Below, in pieces: positions 23,220 to 35,800 of a DNA stretch of 64,000 nt; position 1 is the stretch's first letter, and every line of letters begins with the position of its first letter. A model generated the notes under the pieces. That model saw only the letters and a program-made list of their open reading frames with translations. It was not told where the DNA came from and searched no databases. Source of the DNA: Trichoplax adhaerens. Its lineage: Eukaryota > Placozoa > Uniplacotomia > Trichoplacea > Trichoplacidae. The position numbers and the translations under genes were made by a program. The stretch covers positions 628,272-692,271 of the forward strand of contig NW_002060958.1 in NCBI RefSeq assembly GCF_000150275.1. The letters run 5' to 3'.

Positions 23220-26200
23220 TGCTGAACGAAAAAAATATGAGAAATATGCTCATCTAGTTCTAATCTACTATAACTGTTTTCTGTTGGAGTTTGAGCTCGT
23301 AAGCTCATATAGTACATGATATGTTGAACATTATTATTTTAATTGAACTAGTCATTATCGCTAGATATGACATTGTTGGCAGCATAATTTATTCGAGAAA
23401 CTTATCACCCGTATTTGTCCTTCCTATAAATTATCCCTTTAATAGTGTTCAATGATGCTAAATGCGATACAAAATTTATATATTTAGCATAAGTAAGAAT
23501 AAAATATTATCTTTTAATTTTAACGATTAAGTAGATAGAAATAATATATTGCGCTTATCGTAAATACGCTTGTCTAACATATTATAAATGAGTAAAGTAT
23601 AGTTCCTTTTCTGACCCTTTGGATCGGAAGTGTTGTGTAAGCCCGCACATTTATATGACAAAAGAAAGACATTGCTTATTGTCAATTGCTGATCGATCTT
23701 TTAAATGGATCAAATTCGATATACATGTATATAGCTTCTGTAACTAAACTAAAAAAAGTAAGTGATATAATAGCATAAATTTTGTAATGGCCAAGAAGAT
23801 ATTTGTGATCAGAAATTCCCATTTAGATTAGCAGTTATCAAATGTGTTAAGTTTTATGAACATGCATTCGATATTGGCTGGTGTTATGATCTAAAGCAAG
23901 ATTACGGGTGATTGACAGATAGATAGATCTACAGATTGTACGGATAATATGGAAGAGAATACCCTCACCGACAGTCTAGTATGACGCTTAAAGGATATAC
24001 AGAAGTGGAAATCAACAATATTTCAGATATTATTATAGACGTAGCTTTATGTTGAGTTGGTCAGTTTTAGACCGGTTCTTTAAGTGAACTTCCCTAAAAA
24101 TTTGATTACCGTCATTTATTATATAATAAAGCTATTGATAATTAAAAGAAACTTCTAAAATTTGACGAAATCTAATGTGTAAAACTATTTGTAGATAATT
24201 CAAGAATTGATCTAAATTATACTGTTGTAAATCTCAAAGAGAATAAAGGCCTTCGTCACAATGATCGTATTCATTAGTGAATTAATGCTGTATTTCGATT
24301 GAAGTGGTCAGATTCATCTTATGTTTAGGAAGGATCGAGCTCGTAAAGAGTGTCTTGCAGTTTTGTTAAATAATTCAAAAGATGATTCCCTTGCTGATTT
24401 TCAATGAAATTGCTGGATATGCTGCTACTTTTCGTGAAATCTAAAATTGAACATTATTTCTTAAAGTTGCAAATATATAATAAGCATAGAATGAATTTAT
24501 TGTTTGGAGTAAAATTTGGCATTCTGCAGTCTCATTCTAAGAGTTCCTGGAAGTTTCTACTAAAAGATAAACTGCTTCGCTACGATGTCTAGGGTAATAC
24601 TGAATCACGAAGAAAGTTTGATTGCATAGCTGTGATTTATATAAAAAAATATAGCGAACATAATCAAGCTACCGAAAAGGATTCTTATCATTTCTATTAC
24701 AGGGAAGGTATCGAATCAAAAACTAGCGAAATTTATTAGCCTTTATGTAAAATATTTATTTAACATTTAGTGTAGATAGGCTGAATTCACTTGCATTAGA
24801 ATGCAATCGCTACATAATAGAGAAAATAGAACAGTTAAAATTGTTAATTAATGTTACAAGAGATGAGCATTTAGGTTCATGTATTCCAGCTAGTTTACTT
24901 AAAACTTTGCCTGTTAAAAAATTGCTAGAAAAAAGATTATTAAGCTAAAATATTACAATATTAAAAAAGCTCAATATATGAAAGCTTATATATAGGAGAA
25001 AGAATTAGGTTAATCACAATATCTGGCTTCAATTGAATTTCTTTAGGAGAATTAGTATAACTTCGGTTACATTAAAAAGTAGCGAAGAAAGAAATTGTTT
25101 CTCCAGGTATTCGGTCTTGTACTTATAGGTAAAATGATTAAAACCATATACTAATGGAAATATAGAATAAATTACTGATGCTTTTTCATTACTATAAAAA
25201 TGATATTTCTGTATTACTTCTAAATTAATTAATTTAATTAAGTACGAAAAATACCATACGAAATCGTAATTTCAAATAAGATATTACAAGACCGTTCGTA
25301 TTATTCTATATAACAGTTTTTTCACTCTATGGCGCCTGCTAAATAACTTACGGTAAATTTATCAGTCTCTAGTTGCTATAATTTAATATAATACAGATAG
25401 TTAAATATGCCAGCAATTAATTGGAGTTGAATTTACCTTAAAATTTTTTAGAGTTGTAAGTATGAGTCTGTTCGATTAGAGAAGTGGTTGCAGTTCATCG
25501 CAACTTCTATACTAAGAGATCTATTAAAATTAAAGTCAGTTTAACTGTAGTTCAAGTTGCACTTTTAATCTGACAAGGTCTTATTGGGAAGTTAAATTAA
25601 AGAGTAACACGGAATTTATCTATTGTAGACTTGAATAAGATAATTGTCCTCCAAATACCGAGCAAAGTACAATAAAGGATCATGATACTTAGAATGCCGA
25701 TTAAGCTTTCGAACTTTGTTAATTAAAGAACTGTGAAGGGTGAAAGTAAAGTGCTAATTCTAGAATATTGTACGCTGTAACAGTTATAGTACTCATAGGA
25801 TGATTTAAACCGCTATACTGTCATGAATTTATTGCAATTTGAGGGTAATTTTTCTTCAGAAAGCTTTATTAGGCTGAGCAAAATCTGTCATCTGTAAATA
25901 ATCCTAGTCAAAACCTATCTTAATGGAATATGCATCCTCATAATTAGAGTTAATAGCATGCTTGAAAAGTGTAGATAACGGGTTATGAAGTGAATTAAAA
26001 AAATTTAATATTATTCTATTATACATCTGCAAAGCTTATAATGTTCTATTATTTAGGCGAAAAAGATAAAACTAAGACAAAACACATAGATGAATTGATA
26101 AAGAAAATTCTGAAACAATAGATTTGTTACAGTAGAAACAATTAAGATCCACCATGAGATAGTTAAAAAATCACTTTCAATCAATATTATTAAATAAAAT

Positions 26201-28375
26201 GCTTTTGGGTTTCTTTACTGATGATACCTTGTCAGCCATTGAAGCCTACAAAATTACTACCAAATTGATTTTAGATTTTAAGGAATCTATTTCAAAATTA
26301 GTTCAGCATTTGCTCCGTATGTCCTTGTACTAGGTATGTCTTCTGATTTATTATTATGATCATGGCTGTTCACACTAAGTCTGTTTACGATTAGAATATT
26401 TAGCGAATTATTTTATGAATACCTCAACCTAGCGTTAAAATTGTTTGATCTTACGCTGGCAAACCGATAGTATCCTTTAATGTAAATGATATTTTTACTG
26501 TTTCAATCGAACTGCCTGTGCAATAATACTCATTTAATTAACTGCCTTAAACCAAATTATTTACCGTAAGTGTTGATTAATTCAAATTAGGAAATAGAGT
26601 ATTGCAAGGCGATTTCGTTATTCAACTCTTGATTGGTATGATTTTTCTAAAGCTTTTACTAAATTTGTGAATCTTATAACATGCTGATCTTAGATAACTT
26701 TGACGTCGTGTAAATTCTAAAATCATCTCTTAATTTACATAAAAGCAACCAGATTTAAGGAGGGATAACTATAATTAGACGAAATATATATTGATTGCAA
26801 CATTTACCTCTTTGAAATGATGGCTAAAGCACTAGCTGGTCAAAAAATTTTTCGATTATTATTGCATTAATTTGCATCAATATTAGGTGTCATTTTAGAC
26901 TATAGAAGAGTACATCATTCAAATAGTATCACTTTTATTACGATACAAATTCGCTTATAAAAGAAATCTGCTACTGTAGATATCTATTTAATTGAAATGG
27001 CGTTCAACGTTAGCTTTCAGGTTTAGATAGATTCACTGCTGCTTATTATAAAATAAGATTATTTTTTCCTATTGGTGATGATTTCCGTATCTTTTTCCAC
27101 TGTATTTTGGTGCAGCTGTCTAGTTTGATATAATTAATTAAAGTATGGAAGAAGATCTCATTACTATATTAAAATGAAACAGGTTTAAAATTGTACTACA
27201 GATTGCCGAAGTTGTCGTTAAGATTTCAACCTCGGAGTAAATAACATGATAAATATTAAAGGTAAACTTAAGGTCAAACTCAAAATTAAACAATCTTTGA
27301 GTCTATAGTAATTCTTTTTTGTTAATTTGAAACTGCTTCTCCTGCTTTAAGTAAAGTCTCATAGTCTTATCAAAACCAAATGTCACATTAGAATATTTTG
27401 TGCAGCAATTAAATGTAAACAAAAATTAAATTTAACGTAAACTCATCGAAAATGCCTCCAAATTTTTACGTTATAAGATTTATAATCCAAGATCAACAAT
27501 AACTTTTACTAAATTTTAGTTTTTTTTATTCTTTAAATTCAAGTACTGTTGGTAAAGTGGTATTGCGATCAAGAAAAATAAATTTCCATTATTTTGTAGG
27601 TGGTCATCGATCATATTATAGATCATTAATCGATTACTTTAGTCTAAAAGTTTGCTGAAATTTTAAAATGCACAAGCTAGAAAATGATTTCATTATTTGA
27701 GTTGTGATAATCTTAACTTTTACTGTTGTGACAGTTATCTTTAATAAAACATAGAAATTATTTGGGATTAAGTCGCACGTACTGTATACTGTTCATTCCA
27801 TATTTTTTACAATACCGGTATCGATGTAAAGTATTTATCATTTTATTGATAAGCTTTACTAATGGCTTTAGTCTGCATAATGATTACTCATATGTTTCGA
27901 ATGATTTTCATTTACGATACTTAATATCACTGTTATAATCGAATGATGACTGCTTAGAGCCTTTAAGTTTGTGTTAATTTGTAATTTCTGAGTAATTTTA
28001 TTTACTACTTATTTAACTCTAGTAAACAATTTATATATGTTAATTTCACAATTCGAATTTAGATTTGCTGTTGGTTAGCAGAAGCTATAGCGATAACTCG
28101 AGATGTAATATACTCCATCCTCCTTTTGGAATTTTTGGTTACCGATTGTAGTTATTTAAAAGCAATGCATGTACATCAGCTGGCCCTTAAAAGAATCGTT
28201 TCATAGATATTTCATGTAGATAAATTTCGATATATATTAGATGACTCAAGCTTCTTTACGTCGCTTTTTAGATTATTTCGATAATCATCAAGTAAAATCT
28301 TCGGTAATATACTAAAAGTAATTGATTTGAAGAAGATCTCGTTCATATCTTAACTGCTTATAAGTTCAATAGACT
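23220..28375. other. gene-poor intergenic DNA
   Basis: More than 5 kb of AT-rich sequence in which I see no gene, RNA or repeat shared with the rest of the window. The 62-codon frame at 24404-24592 has no family features. An AATAAA near 23498 could end the transcript of the receptor at 22275. Confidence 0.6.
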
Positions 28376-29323
28376 ATGGATCAGTATTTTATTCTACATA
28401 TCTACAATATTACGCTGCCTATTTCAATCTCTCAAGGATCAACGATCGTGGCAAGCCTATCGCTCATTCCAAATGCATTACTACTTTATCTGTTTTTGAC
28501 TACGGCATCTTTAAGAGAATCCTCTAAGGCTATTATATATAGTAGTTGTATAGCTACTACTGTGCTATCTTTGTTATTGATTTCAACTGAATTAATATCT
28601 ACATTTACTGTTGAGCCACTTCGCCGATACTTGGTTACTTGCATTTTTGGAAAACCCTCCGAGATATGTTTGATGGGTGCTATAAATATACATGTAGCTG
28701 CTATAAGTACTGAGCGATACTATGCCGTTACTCATCCATTTAAATACCAAAGATTCGTTATAAAGAGAAACATGATCGTAGTTTTAACGATAATTTGGTC
28801 TATTCCCGTTTGCGTTACTTATTTACCGTTGATAATTGATCTTTCTGTGACCGGGAAAGACTGCATTTCTTGGTCTATAGAATTTTATGAAAATGTCCTT
28901 TACAATGTTTGCATATTACCATTAATGCTCATCTTTCCACCAATTTTAGCTATTTTGATCCATATAGCAGTTATTTGTAAAACAGGTTTATTTTCACTAA
29001 AGTTGTGGCCATCTTCTATATCCAGTAGTCAAGGAAATCCAATTAATTACCGTGTATTAAATCGTAGAAAATCTATATGTCAAATGGGAGCTATTCTAGG
29101 TGTGTCATTCATTGCGTTCTTTCCATTTGTTGTTTTATATATTTATTTAATTTCAACTCGGAATTCTACTCTAGTCTTACCGGTAATGATAGCTCGGGTA
29201 GTATCGATGATATATATTATATTGCATCCTATATTTTCCATCGCTTTTAATTTAGATATTAAAAGGGAATTCATTAAATGGTTTAAAAAGTGCTACTATG
29301 ATCCCTTATCATCAGTTTCATAA
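28376..29323 (+). CDS. single-exon class A-like GPCR, divergent paralogue 3
   Basis: A 315-residue receptor without introns, from ATG 28376. It is the third member of the group at 6347 and 22275: IIYSSCIATTV in TM2 (no Asp 2.50), C89 before TM3 and C163 in loop 2, TERYYAVTHPFKYQR at the TM3 end (111-125), NRRKSICQM before TM6, and HPIFSIAF in TM7 (284-291). N11 (NIT) is a glycosylation site in the N-terminal tail. The tail after TM7 is short (about 20 residues). ERY here is nearest the canonical DRY of the three. An AATAAA lies 32 bases after the stop. Ligand unknown. Confidence 0.92.
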   Translation: MDQYFILHIYNITLPISISQGSTIVASLSLIPNALLLYLFLTTASLRESSKAIIYSSCIATTVLSLLLISTELISTFTVEPLRRYLVTCIFGKPSEICLMGAINIHVAAISTERYYAVTHPFKYQRFVIKRNMIVVLTIIWSIPVCVTYLPLIIDLSVTGKDCISWSIEFYENVLYNVCILPLMLIFPPILAILIHIAVICKTGLFSLKLWPSSISSSQGNPINYRVLNRRKSICQMGAILGVSFIAFFPFVVLYIYLISTRNSTLVLPVMIARVVSMIYIILHPIFSIAFNLDIKREFIKWFKKCYYDPLSSVS

Positions 29324-29354
29324 TTAAAATTACAGGAATACAATGAAATTGTAA

Positions 29355-29360
29355 AATAAA
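29355..29360 (+). promoter_or_regulatory. poly(A) signal
   Basis: AATAAA about 32 bases after the stop of the receptor at 28376, the first such hexamer downstream. Confidence 0.45.
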
Positions 29361-30997
29361 TGCATCGGATTGAGATCCAATATGTGGTATACTACGAGAG
29401 ATAGTTTAAGGCTAAAACAGTCGACTTTATTCTCATGTCGTGGATTTCTAAATTAAACCTATACCGAGTACCATTAGCATCTCGTGCAATTGTTTAATAC
29501 TGTGATGGAGGGTTCGCTATCTCAGAGGATTGAGATTTAGTCGCCATTTACAATTATTACAACAAAGGGTTTATAAAAGTTATGCTTTATTGTAGGTTAG
29601 TAAAGTGAAGTACAGTGAGGTAGTTACGGTAGATCAGCGTGCAAGCTGTCGTGAGTAACGAGTAGAAGTATTAGACTGTGAGAGACTAACTAGAAGACTA
29701 ACTGAGAGGCTAATGAACTCTGAGGTAGAAATCGCCGGTATTTATAGTTTTAAAGATAGAGCACATGCAGAGAATAGGATTGTGGAATTAGGTACAACAT
29801 ATACCATAACAGGTTACAAAATAGCAGATGATTGTAGAAAACAGCGAGTACCGTAATAACTAAATACAGTAGTCTATATATGAATGTAGAGTAAGCGGAC
29901 TGTAGATCTGTCTAAATATAAGAGCAATACAACATGTCTATATTTAAGAGTAGAATATAGTTACAGTATATTCTAAATACACTACAAATACGATAAGAGG
30001 AATTATTATTAGATAAATTTTACGAACTATTTTATATGATTACTATGTAGGTGCTACAGTTTAAAATATTGGAGAATCTACTAATCGAATTTGATACTGA
30101 ATTTATGCATGGAACTTTAAAAGTGTTATAGATGAAGATTTTATTTTTAATTAAAGCTATAGAATCTATGTTTCCGTAAATTGTTCGGATAAAAGTCAAG
30201 TATCTTAATGTCGTTCTTATTTCACCGATTAACGGTTAACGCCAGGAAGCTCATAGTTAAGGTAGTACCGCATTTAATAAAAAATTTTATAGACTATTTT
30301 TACGTTTTGCAGCAAATATTTCATAATGGGCTCTTTCTAAAATATAGCAGAAAAGACTCTCATAAAAGAAAAACCAATTGTTTAAATACACGAACATCCG
30401 ATGAAATTATCTATAAATAAAAGAACTATATAATGCCGTAGCTGATAGCCATATTAGGTACTGTTATTCAGCACTGCACTAATGTGATTGATGACTCCTA
30501 TGTAGAGGAGCAATTGATGATAATTTGTAAAATTGTATAGTATCGTGGAGGCTAAGTCGATTATCCGGTTTATCTTAGCCATTTCGACTGCTAATATGAG
30601 GCGATGAAATTGGAATTCTTCGCTAACGTAAGACACACGGACGTTAAAAAAACTTGACTGTTAGAAGTCAATTATACGGTGTTGACTATTTTGTGTCGCC
30701 TTAGGGATTTTCTCGATTTTAACAACTTAGAATTTTGAGGTGACGGATTACGAACCTAGGGCTAGCAACCCGTGCAATACAGCCATAAGTATATGATAAA
30801 TTGCAGAAATTATTGTGCTACTATTATATATGTAATTTTTTCCCCTGTTATGGAGCCATGCTCCGAAATATTAATTGCTATGTTAATTAAAATATCTGAT
30901 TTAAATTATTGTTTGCTTCTATAGCTTATTAGATATTAATGTTTATTAATAAGTACTTGTTATTGCCAAGGTATCAGAAAGTTCAATATTGTTGACG

Positions 30998-31393
30998 TGT
31001 CGGAGCTAACACGCTTAGTCAGTAAACGTTAATTAATAACACATTAAGTGTAAGGTCAATTACTTTACAGAACCTTGAGGCTCTAGTTGCTACACTAGGA
31101 TATGTATACTGTACTGTGTAAGTCGCTATGTCAAGAATATTCACAAGTGTACCATCGGCGTTGGCCGAGACTATAAAAAGCCGAGCACTAGCTTAGCTGC
31201 TCAGTTCCAGTTGGTCACTTGCAGGATCTTTTGACTATTATTGCTAAGAATATTCTTACGTTTTTCTTTAGTACATTTTACGACTAAGTTTAACGAAAAT
31301 AAAGTGAAGTATTTAAACCTATTACTCCTTAGTAGCTTATTTGTGTAGCTGAGAGTTAGTTCAACTACGATAGGTCCCTAAGTTAGCTGGGAA
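30998..31393 (+). mobile_element. candidate solo LTR (degenerate)
   Basis: The segment starts TGTCGGAGCTAAC and ends GTTAGCTGGGAACA, giving inverted ends with a shared AGCTAAC core. Inside it has a TATA-like ACTATAAAAAG followed about 30 bases later by CAGTTCC, and an AATAAA about 130 bases further on, an order typical of LTR U3-R-U5. The flanks (TGACG left, TGAGT right) match at only 3 of 5 bases, so a target-site duplication is not secure. No internal retrotransposon genes are next to it. Confidence 0.35.
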
Positions 31394-32814
31394 CATGAGT
31401 ACCAGTGAAGATGGTGTTTAAGACCCGGTTTCTTATTACAAAGGAGATTTGTAGCATCCCCATTCTTGGTTTAATTTTGGTAGTACAGCTGAATGTCTTA
31501 ATAATTACGTCTCTTTCACTAATATGTTAGACGTTTAAGGAATTTCGTTAGCTATAATAAAATGACGGTAGCTTAGCTAGTGCGTAGATAAAACAACTTT
31601 TAGAAAAGATTGATCACTAATAAAGCTCTCATACTGAACCGTATTAATTTTTTCTGCTTTTTCAATATATAGGCAGTATTTAATTGGGTTAAATTTATAA
31701 TGTGTTTGAAAAATTTCGCTCAATTGTCACCCTCATTAAATGACTCCTTTTAGCTTGTTTTCTCACCTCATCTTAAGTTCATGTATTCGTGTAAATAGTA
31801 ATAGGATTTGTGAGTGCGATGAATATAATAGAGTTTTGGTGACATTGTAATAGCTGCGATAAGAAATTTATCTGTGAGATCGTGATAGGGTTACATGCAG
31901 TAGCCCGCTAACTGGCTTTAGGTTAAATTAAGGAAGCCGTAGTAGAAGCCCTTTTTTTAGCCAAGATTTTTACTTAAAACGTAGAATAGCTTTTATGATT
32001 TGCTTCATAAGGTAGTTTCTCTAGATTATAGGGATTATAGACACTTGGTAGTCCTCAATATTGGACTAAGTATGCAATAAAAAAGCAAAATTGTGTGAGC
32101 TACGACTGCAGCTGTGACAATGAGATAATGAAATTTATATAAAGTACCGGTGTATCAGCCTAGACTATACCCATCCAAATCATACCTGTATTAAAGGCGT
32201 GGATTAATGCAGATAGGGCATTTCTTTTCATTGGATGACCAGTTTTAATAGATTAGACACAGGATTGAAAATTGAATGGGATCTTTGTTATCAATCTAGG
32301 CATATTACAGGCATGCTCATGCAGAATTAGAATCGAAATTTATGATGTTGGAATCAGGTTTCTTGTTAATGTAAATAGTATTATATATTAGTCACCACCA
32401 TCTAGTTAAAATCATATTAACTCCATTAATTTTATTTTAATATACTATTCAAGTTAAAGCTTATTTAGTTTTATTTACATAGCTTATGACGTCTTCTTAT
32501 TTCGTAAGATTATATGGTCGTCAGAAAAGAGTTAAAGTACTTTACAAAGCAAAGGTCATTTTCTTGTTGCTGACAGAAACTCCAATTATATTCTGTGTTA
32601 ACAATCCAAATCGCTAGCTTCATTGTTCGCTAAATAATAATTAAATAATTTATTCCTCTCCGCTGGATAGTGTATTCAAATTTGGATGGATTGACGTATT
32701 TATAAGATTTTGCTATTATTGTTGCTTTATAATGATAATGAATTTTGGTCTCTATATTACTTTGTTCAGTTGATATTTCGCACTACTTGTTGATTCGTGT
32801 TACCGATCACGAAG

Positions 32815-35800
32815 ATGGAGAAGAAGAAATCATCTTCGAAATCGCCTAAATTAAGAGCAATTGATAGTACCAAAGATACTGACAACACCGAGTTGGGAAC
32901 GAAAGAACGTTACGGATGCTTTAATATTCACCCGGATTGGTTACAGGTTTTTAATAATCGCAAGTGGCTAGCATTTTTGATAGGCGTTTGTCAACTTTTA
33001 TTTAGTACAGTCACATCAGGTTACGAATCTAGCATCGTATCAACTTTACAGAGAGGATTTGGACTAAGTAGTACTGACATTGGTGGCATATCTGTGTGTT
33101 TTAGTGTTGCACAATCTACTTTAGGCGTTATTTTATCGCATAAAGCAGCTAATTCTCATAAGGGAAGATGGGTAGGCATAACTGCAATTATTGCTGCAAT
33201 CGGATGCTTTATATACGCATTACCACATTTTGTAACAAAATCTTACGGTATACTGAGTTCTTACCAAAATGGTAACCAAAGTTATGGAATTTGCTCTTCG
33301 ACTAGCAAACCGTCTCCACTTACTGATCAGGAACAGGCATCGCAAAAGGGTCTTTACATATTTCTTTTTTGTCTTGGCCAATTTGTTATTGGCGCTGGTA
33401 CATCTATTTTAAGATCAATCGGCTGGTCATACTTAGATGAAAACGTTAGTCCCTCGGTATCTGCTTTATATACTGGCATTAACTTGTCGTTACTAGGTCT
33501 TGGAATTGCATTAGGTTTTGTATTTGGTGGCACTGCATTAGATTTATACGTGTATTGGCCTGCTGAAGTTTCTGGTAAGTGTCAGTAGCATGTTTATTGG
33601 CCAAAGTGTGTAAAAGTTTGACGCAAACCTCACATTTCTTACTAATATTATGTCCTATATCTTTAGATCCAAGCCTAACAATAGATAATCCAAATTGGAT
33701 TGGTGCTTGGTGGTTAGGTTATATTGTAATAGCAGCGATCATAATCTTGATGGCTTTCCCAATTTTAGCTCTGCCACGCCATTTACCGAATTATGAGTAT
33801 TATAAAATGAAACGTGCGCAGCAAGCCGAAGGCAAATCAAAAATTGATCGTTATAAAAGTAAAACTTTAAAAGATTTAATCCCATCCTTGAAGGATTTAT
33901 TGCTTAACATGCCCTTTATGTGCACTGTCTTAAATTTGGTGGGCAACTTGATTGTGCTAGCGGGCGTTGGAGTCTTTTTTCCTAAGTATATAGAATCTCA
34001 GTATGGAGTACTAGCTTCATCTGCCAGCATGTATACTGGAATAATGATTGTTGTAGGAATGCTAGTTGGTATTGTTTTGGTAAGATTTAATTTCAACTAG
34101 TTGTACAATTAGTATTACATTTTCATTGCGATAATGTCTTATGCTAGTAACTGCAGCGCAACTATTTCACCTAGTTACAGCCGTTATGTGCTAGGGAATA
34201 TACTGATAGTGTGTAGTGTACAACTCTACATCTTCATAAATAAGTGTTTATTATGGCTTAAGAATCCATAAGTTAGATACGGTAGTTGGTATCTTAATAT
34301 TTCATTTTAAAACCTTTCAGTCAACTTATAAGTTGCCCTGGATGCTGTAATTGAAGCTTGTGTTGTAACTTAAATTATTCAATGCTTAGGGAGGAGGATA
34401 CATGAAGTACAAGAAATTGAAAGTTTTAGGCTTGGCCAAGTTTGCAGCCATTTCTACTACATTAAGTACAGTTACGGTAGCAGCGTTTCTTATTGCAGTA
34501 TGTCCGAGAACTTTGATAGCTGGAGTCAATATTCCATATCATAAGTATGTATCAGCGCCTTTCAATATTTAATGCTATTGCGATATAATTCTTAATTAAG
34601 CATAAATAGTAGAATGCCAAGATAATTAGATTTAATTGCTTCAGCCATTGCAAAAATTCTATTAGTCTGAATCAATTATCAAACGTTAATTCTCATCATA
34701 TTCCCTGTCACACCGTACTTTCACAAAACAATTCGAACACTGTATTATATGATTGTCACTCAGCTGGCAGTCTACGCCTATTCAGATCATTTAGTAATCA
34801 ATATAGACACCAAACCATGCAATATAATGACATCATTAAAGAAAATGTGACAAATTGATACGACTTGATAGATCGATTTATTATCAGGCTATCAATCTGA
34901 TTATGTACTGAGTCTGTTTTCAGCGGGCTTAACAACGAATAGATCAGATATACATCAGCCACATCATGCATTAAAACTTTGTCAATCTATCTAGATATAC
35001 TCTATAAAAACTGTTCAAGTGTTTCCTAGTGTTTATGCGTTTTTTTTACTGGCGATAGATTTACTTATGTCCGAGTTTGGTCCGTGTAGCGCCAATAACG
35101 ATATCAGTGAATGTTACCTTTGAATAATTTTTAAATTTAGCGAAACAATTCTATGTAAACAAAAGTTTTAGCCAGTGTACGCCTATTTCAAACTTGTTTT
35201 ACGATAAGATAACGAAAAGGCCAAATCCACTAAACTTGTCCTTAGTTCGCGTATAACTACCCTGATTAAGAAACTTTTGAAAGTAGTTATCCTTAATCCT
35301 ACCTAATCACAATAATTTGAGCACCTTTGACCAGTTAGCAAGTACTAGACTTACGAACTAATATTAGTACGCAACATGTTGTCTTTATATAATTTGTACG
35401 GTAGCAACAAAATATAGGTAATGAGTACCAACAACCATCATATAAATCAGTCTAGCCGTTAATAGTTTTAAGTACAATTTCTAGATTAAACAGCTATAAT
35501 TACGGACTTAATACATCTAATGGCTAACATGAAGTAGACTAAGTACGTTATATTCGATTAAGAAATATTCTCGTTAAAGCATTGAATCTATTTATAAGTT
35601 AGTTACCATCACAATGTTTCGAGCTATAAACAGGTTGATCTCCAGTACGTTACCATATAGGCCGTATACTACTCCGAGTACAAGACTCATCATTGCTATT
35701 TTATGCGCTACTTTTTACAATAATGAAGCTTTCTATTGGTACACTATGGTACTTGTCTAAATTATTAATTCAAACAAGGCTTAGCTAATAAAATTACCCT

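Larger units (their letters stand above)
29324..32814. other. intergenic DNA with one LTR-like element
   Basis: No supportable gene. At about 29580-29960 the base use differs from its surroundings and an AGACTAACT/AGACTAACT direct repeat occurs near 29683-29702; this could be part of an unrecognised element. An LTR-like segment is annotated at 30998-31393. Frames at 30208-30420 and 30454-30636 are short and without family features. The promoter of the OATP gene at 32815 should lie at the right end, but no core element is clear. Confidence 0.5.

Noticed and set aside
32797-32814. In-frame GTG upstream of the OATP copy 1 ATG
   Set aside because: Eukaryotic start should be ATG; the ATG at 32815 gives a normal OATP N terminus. 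The same reasoning applies to GTG 40128 for copy 2.
33575-33588. Read-through of OATP exon 1 to a nearby stop, and likewise at 34080 and 41872
   Set aside because: GT donors at these points restore the OATP alignment across the introns; the extra residues are intronic.
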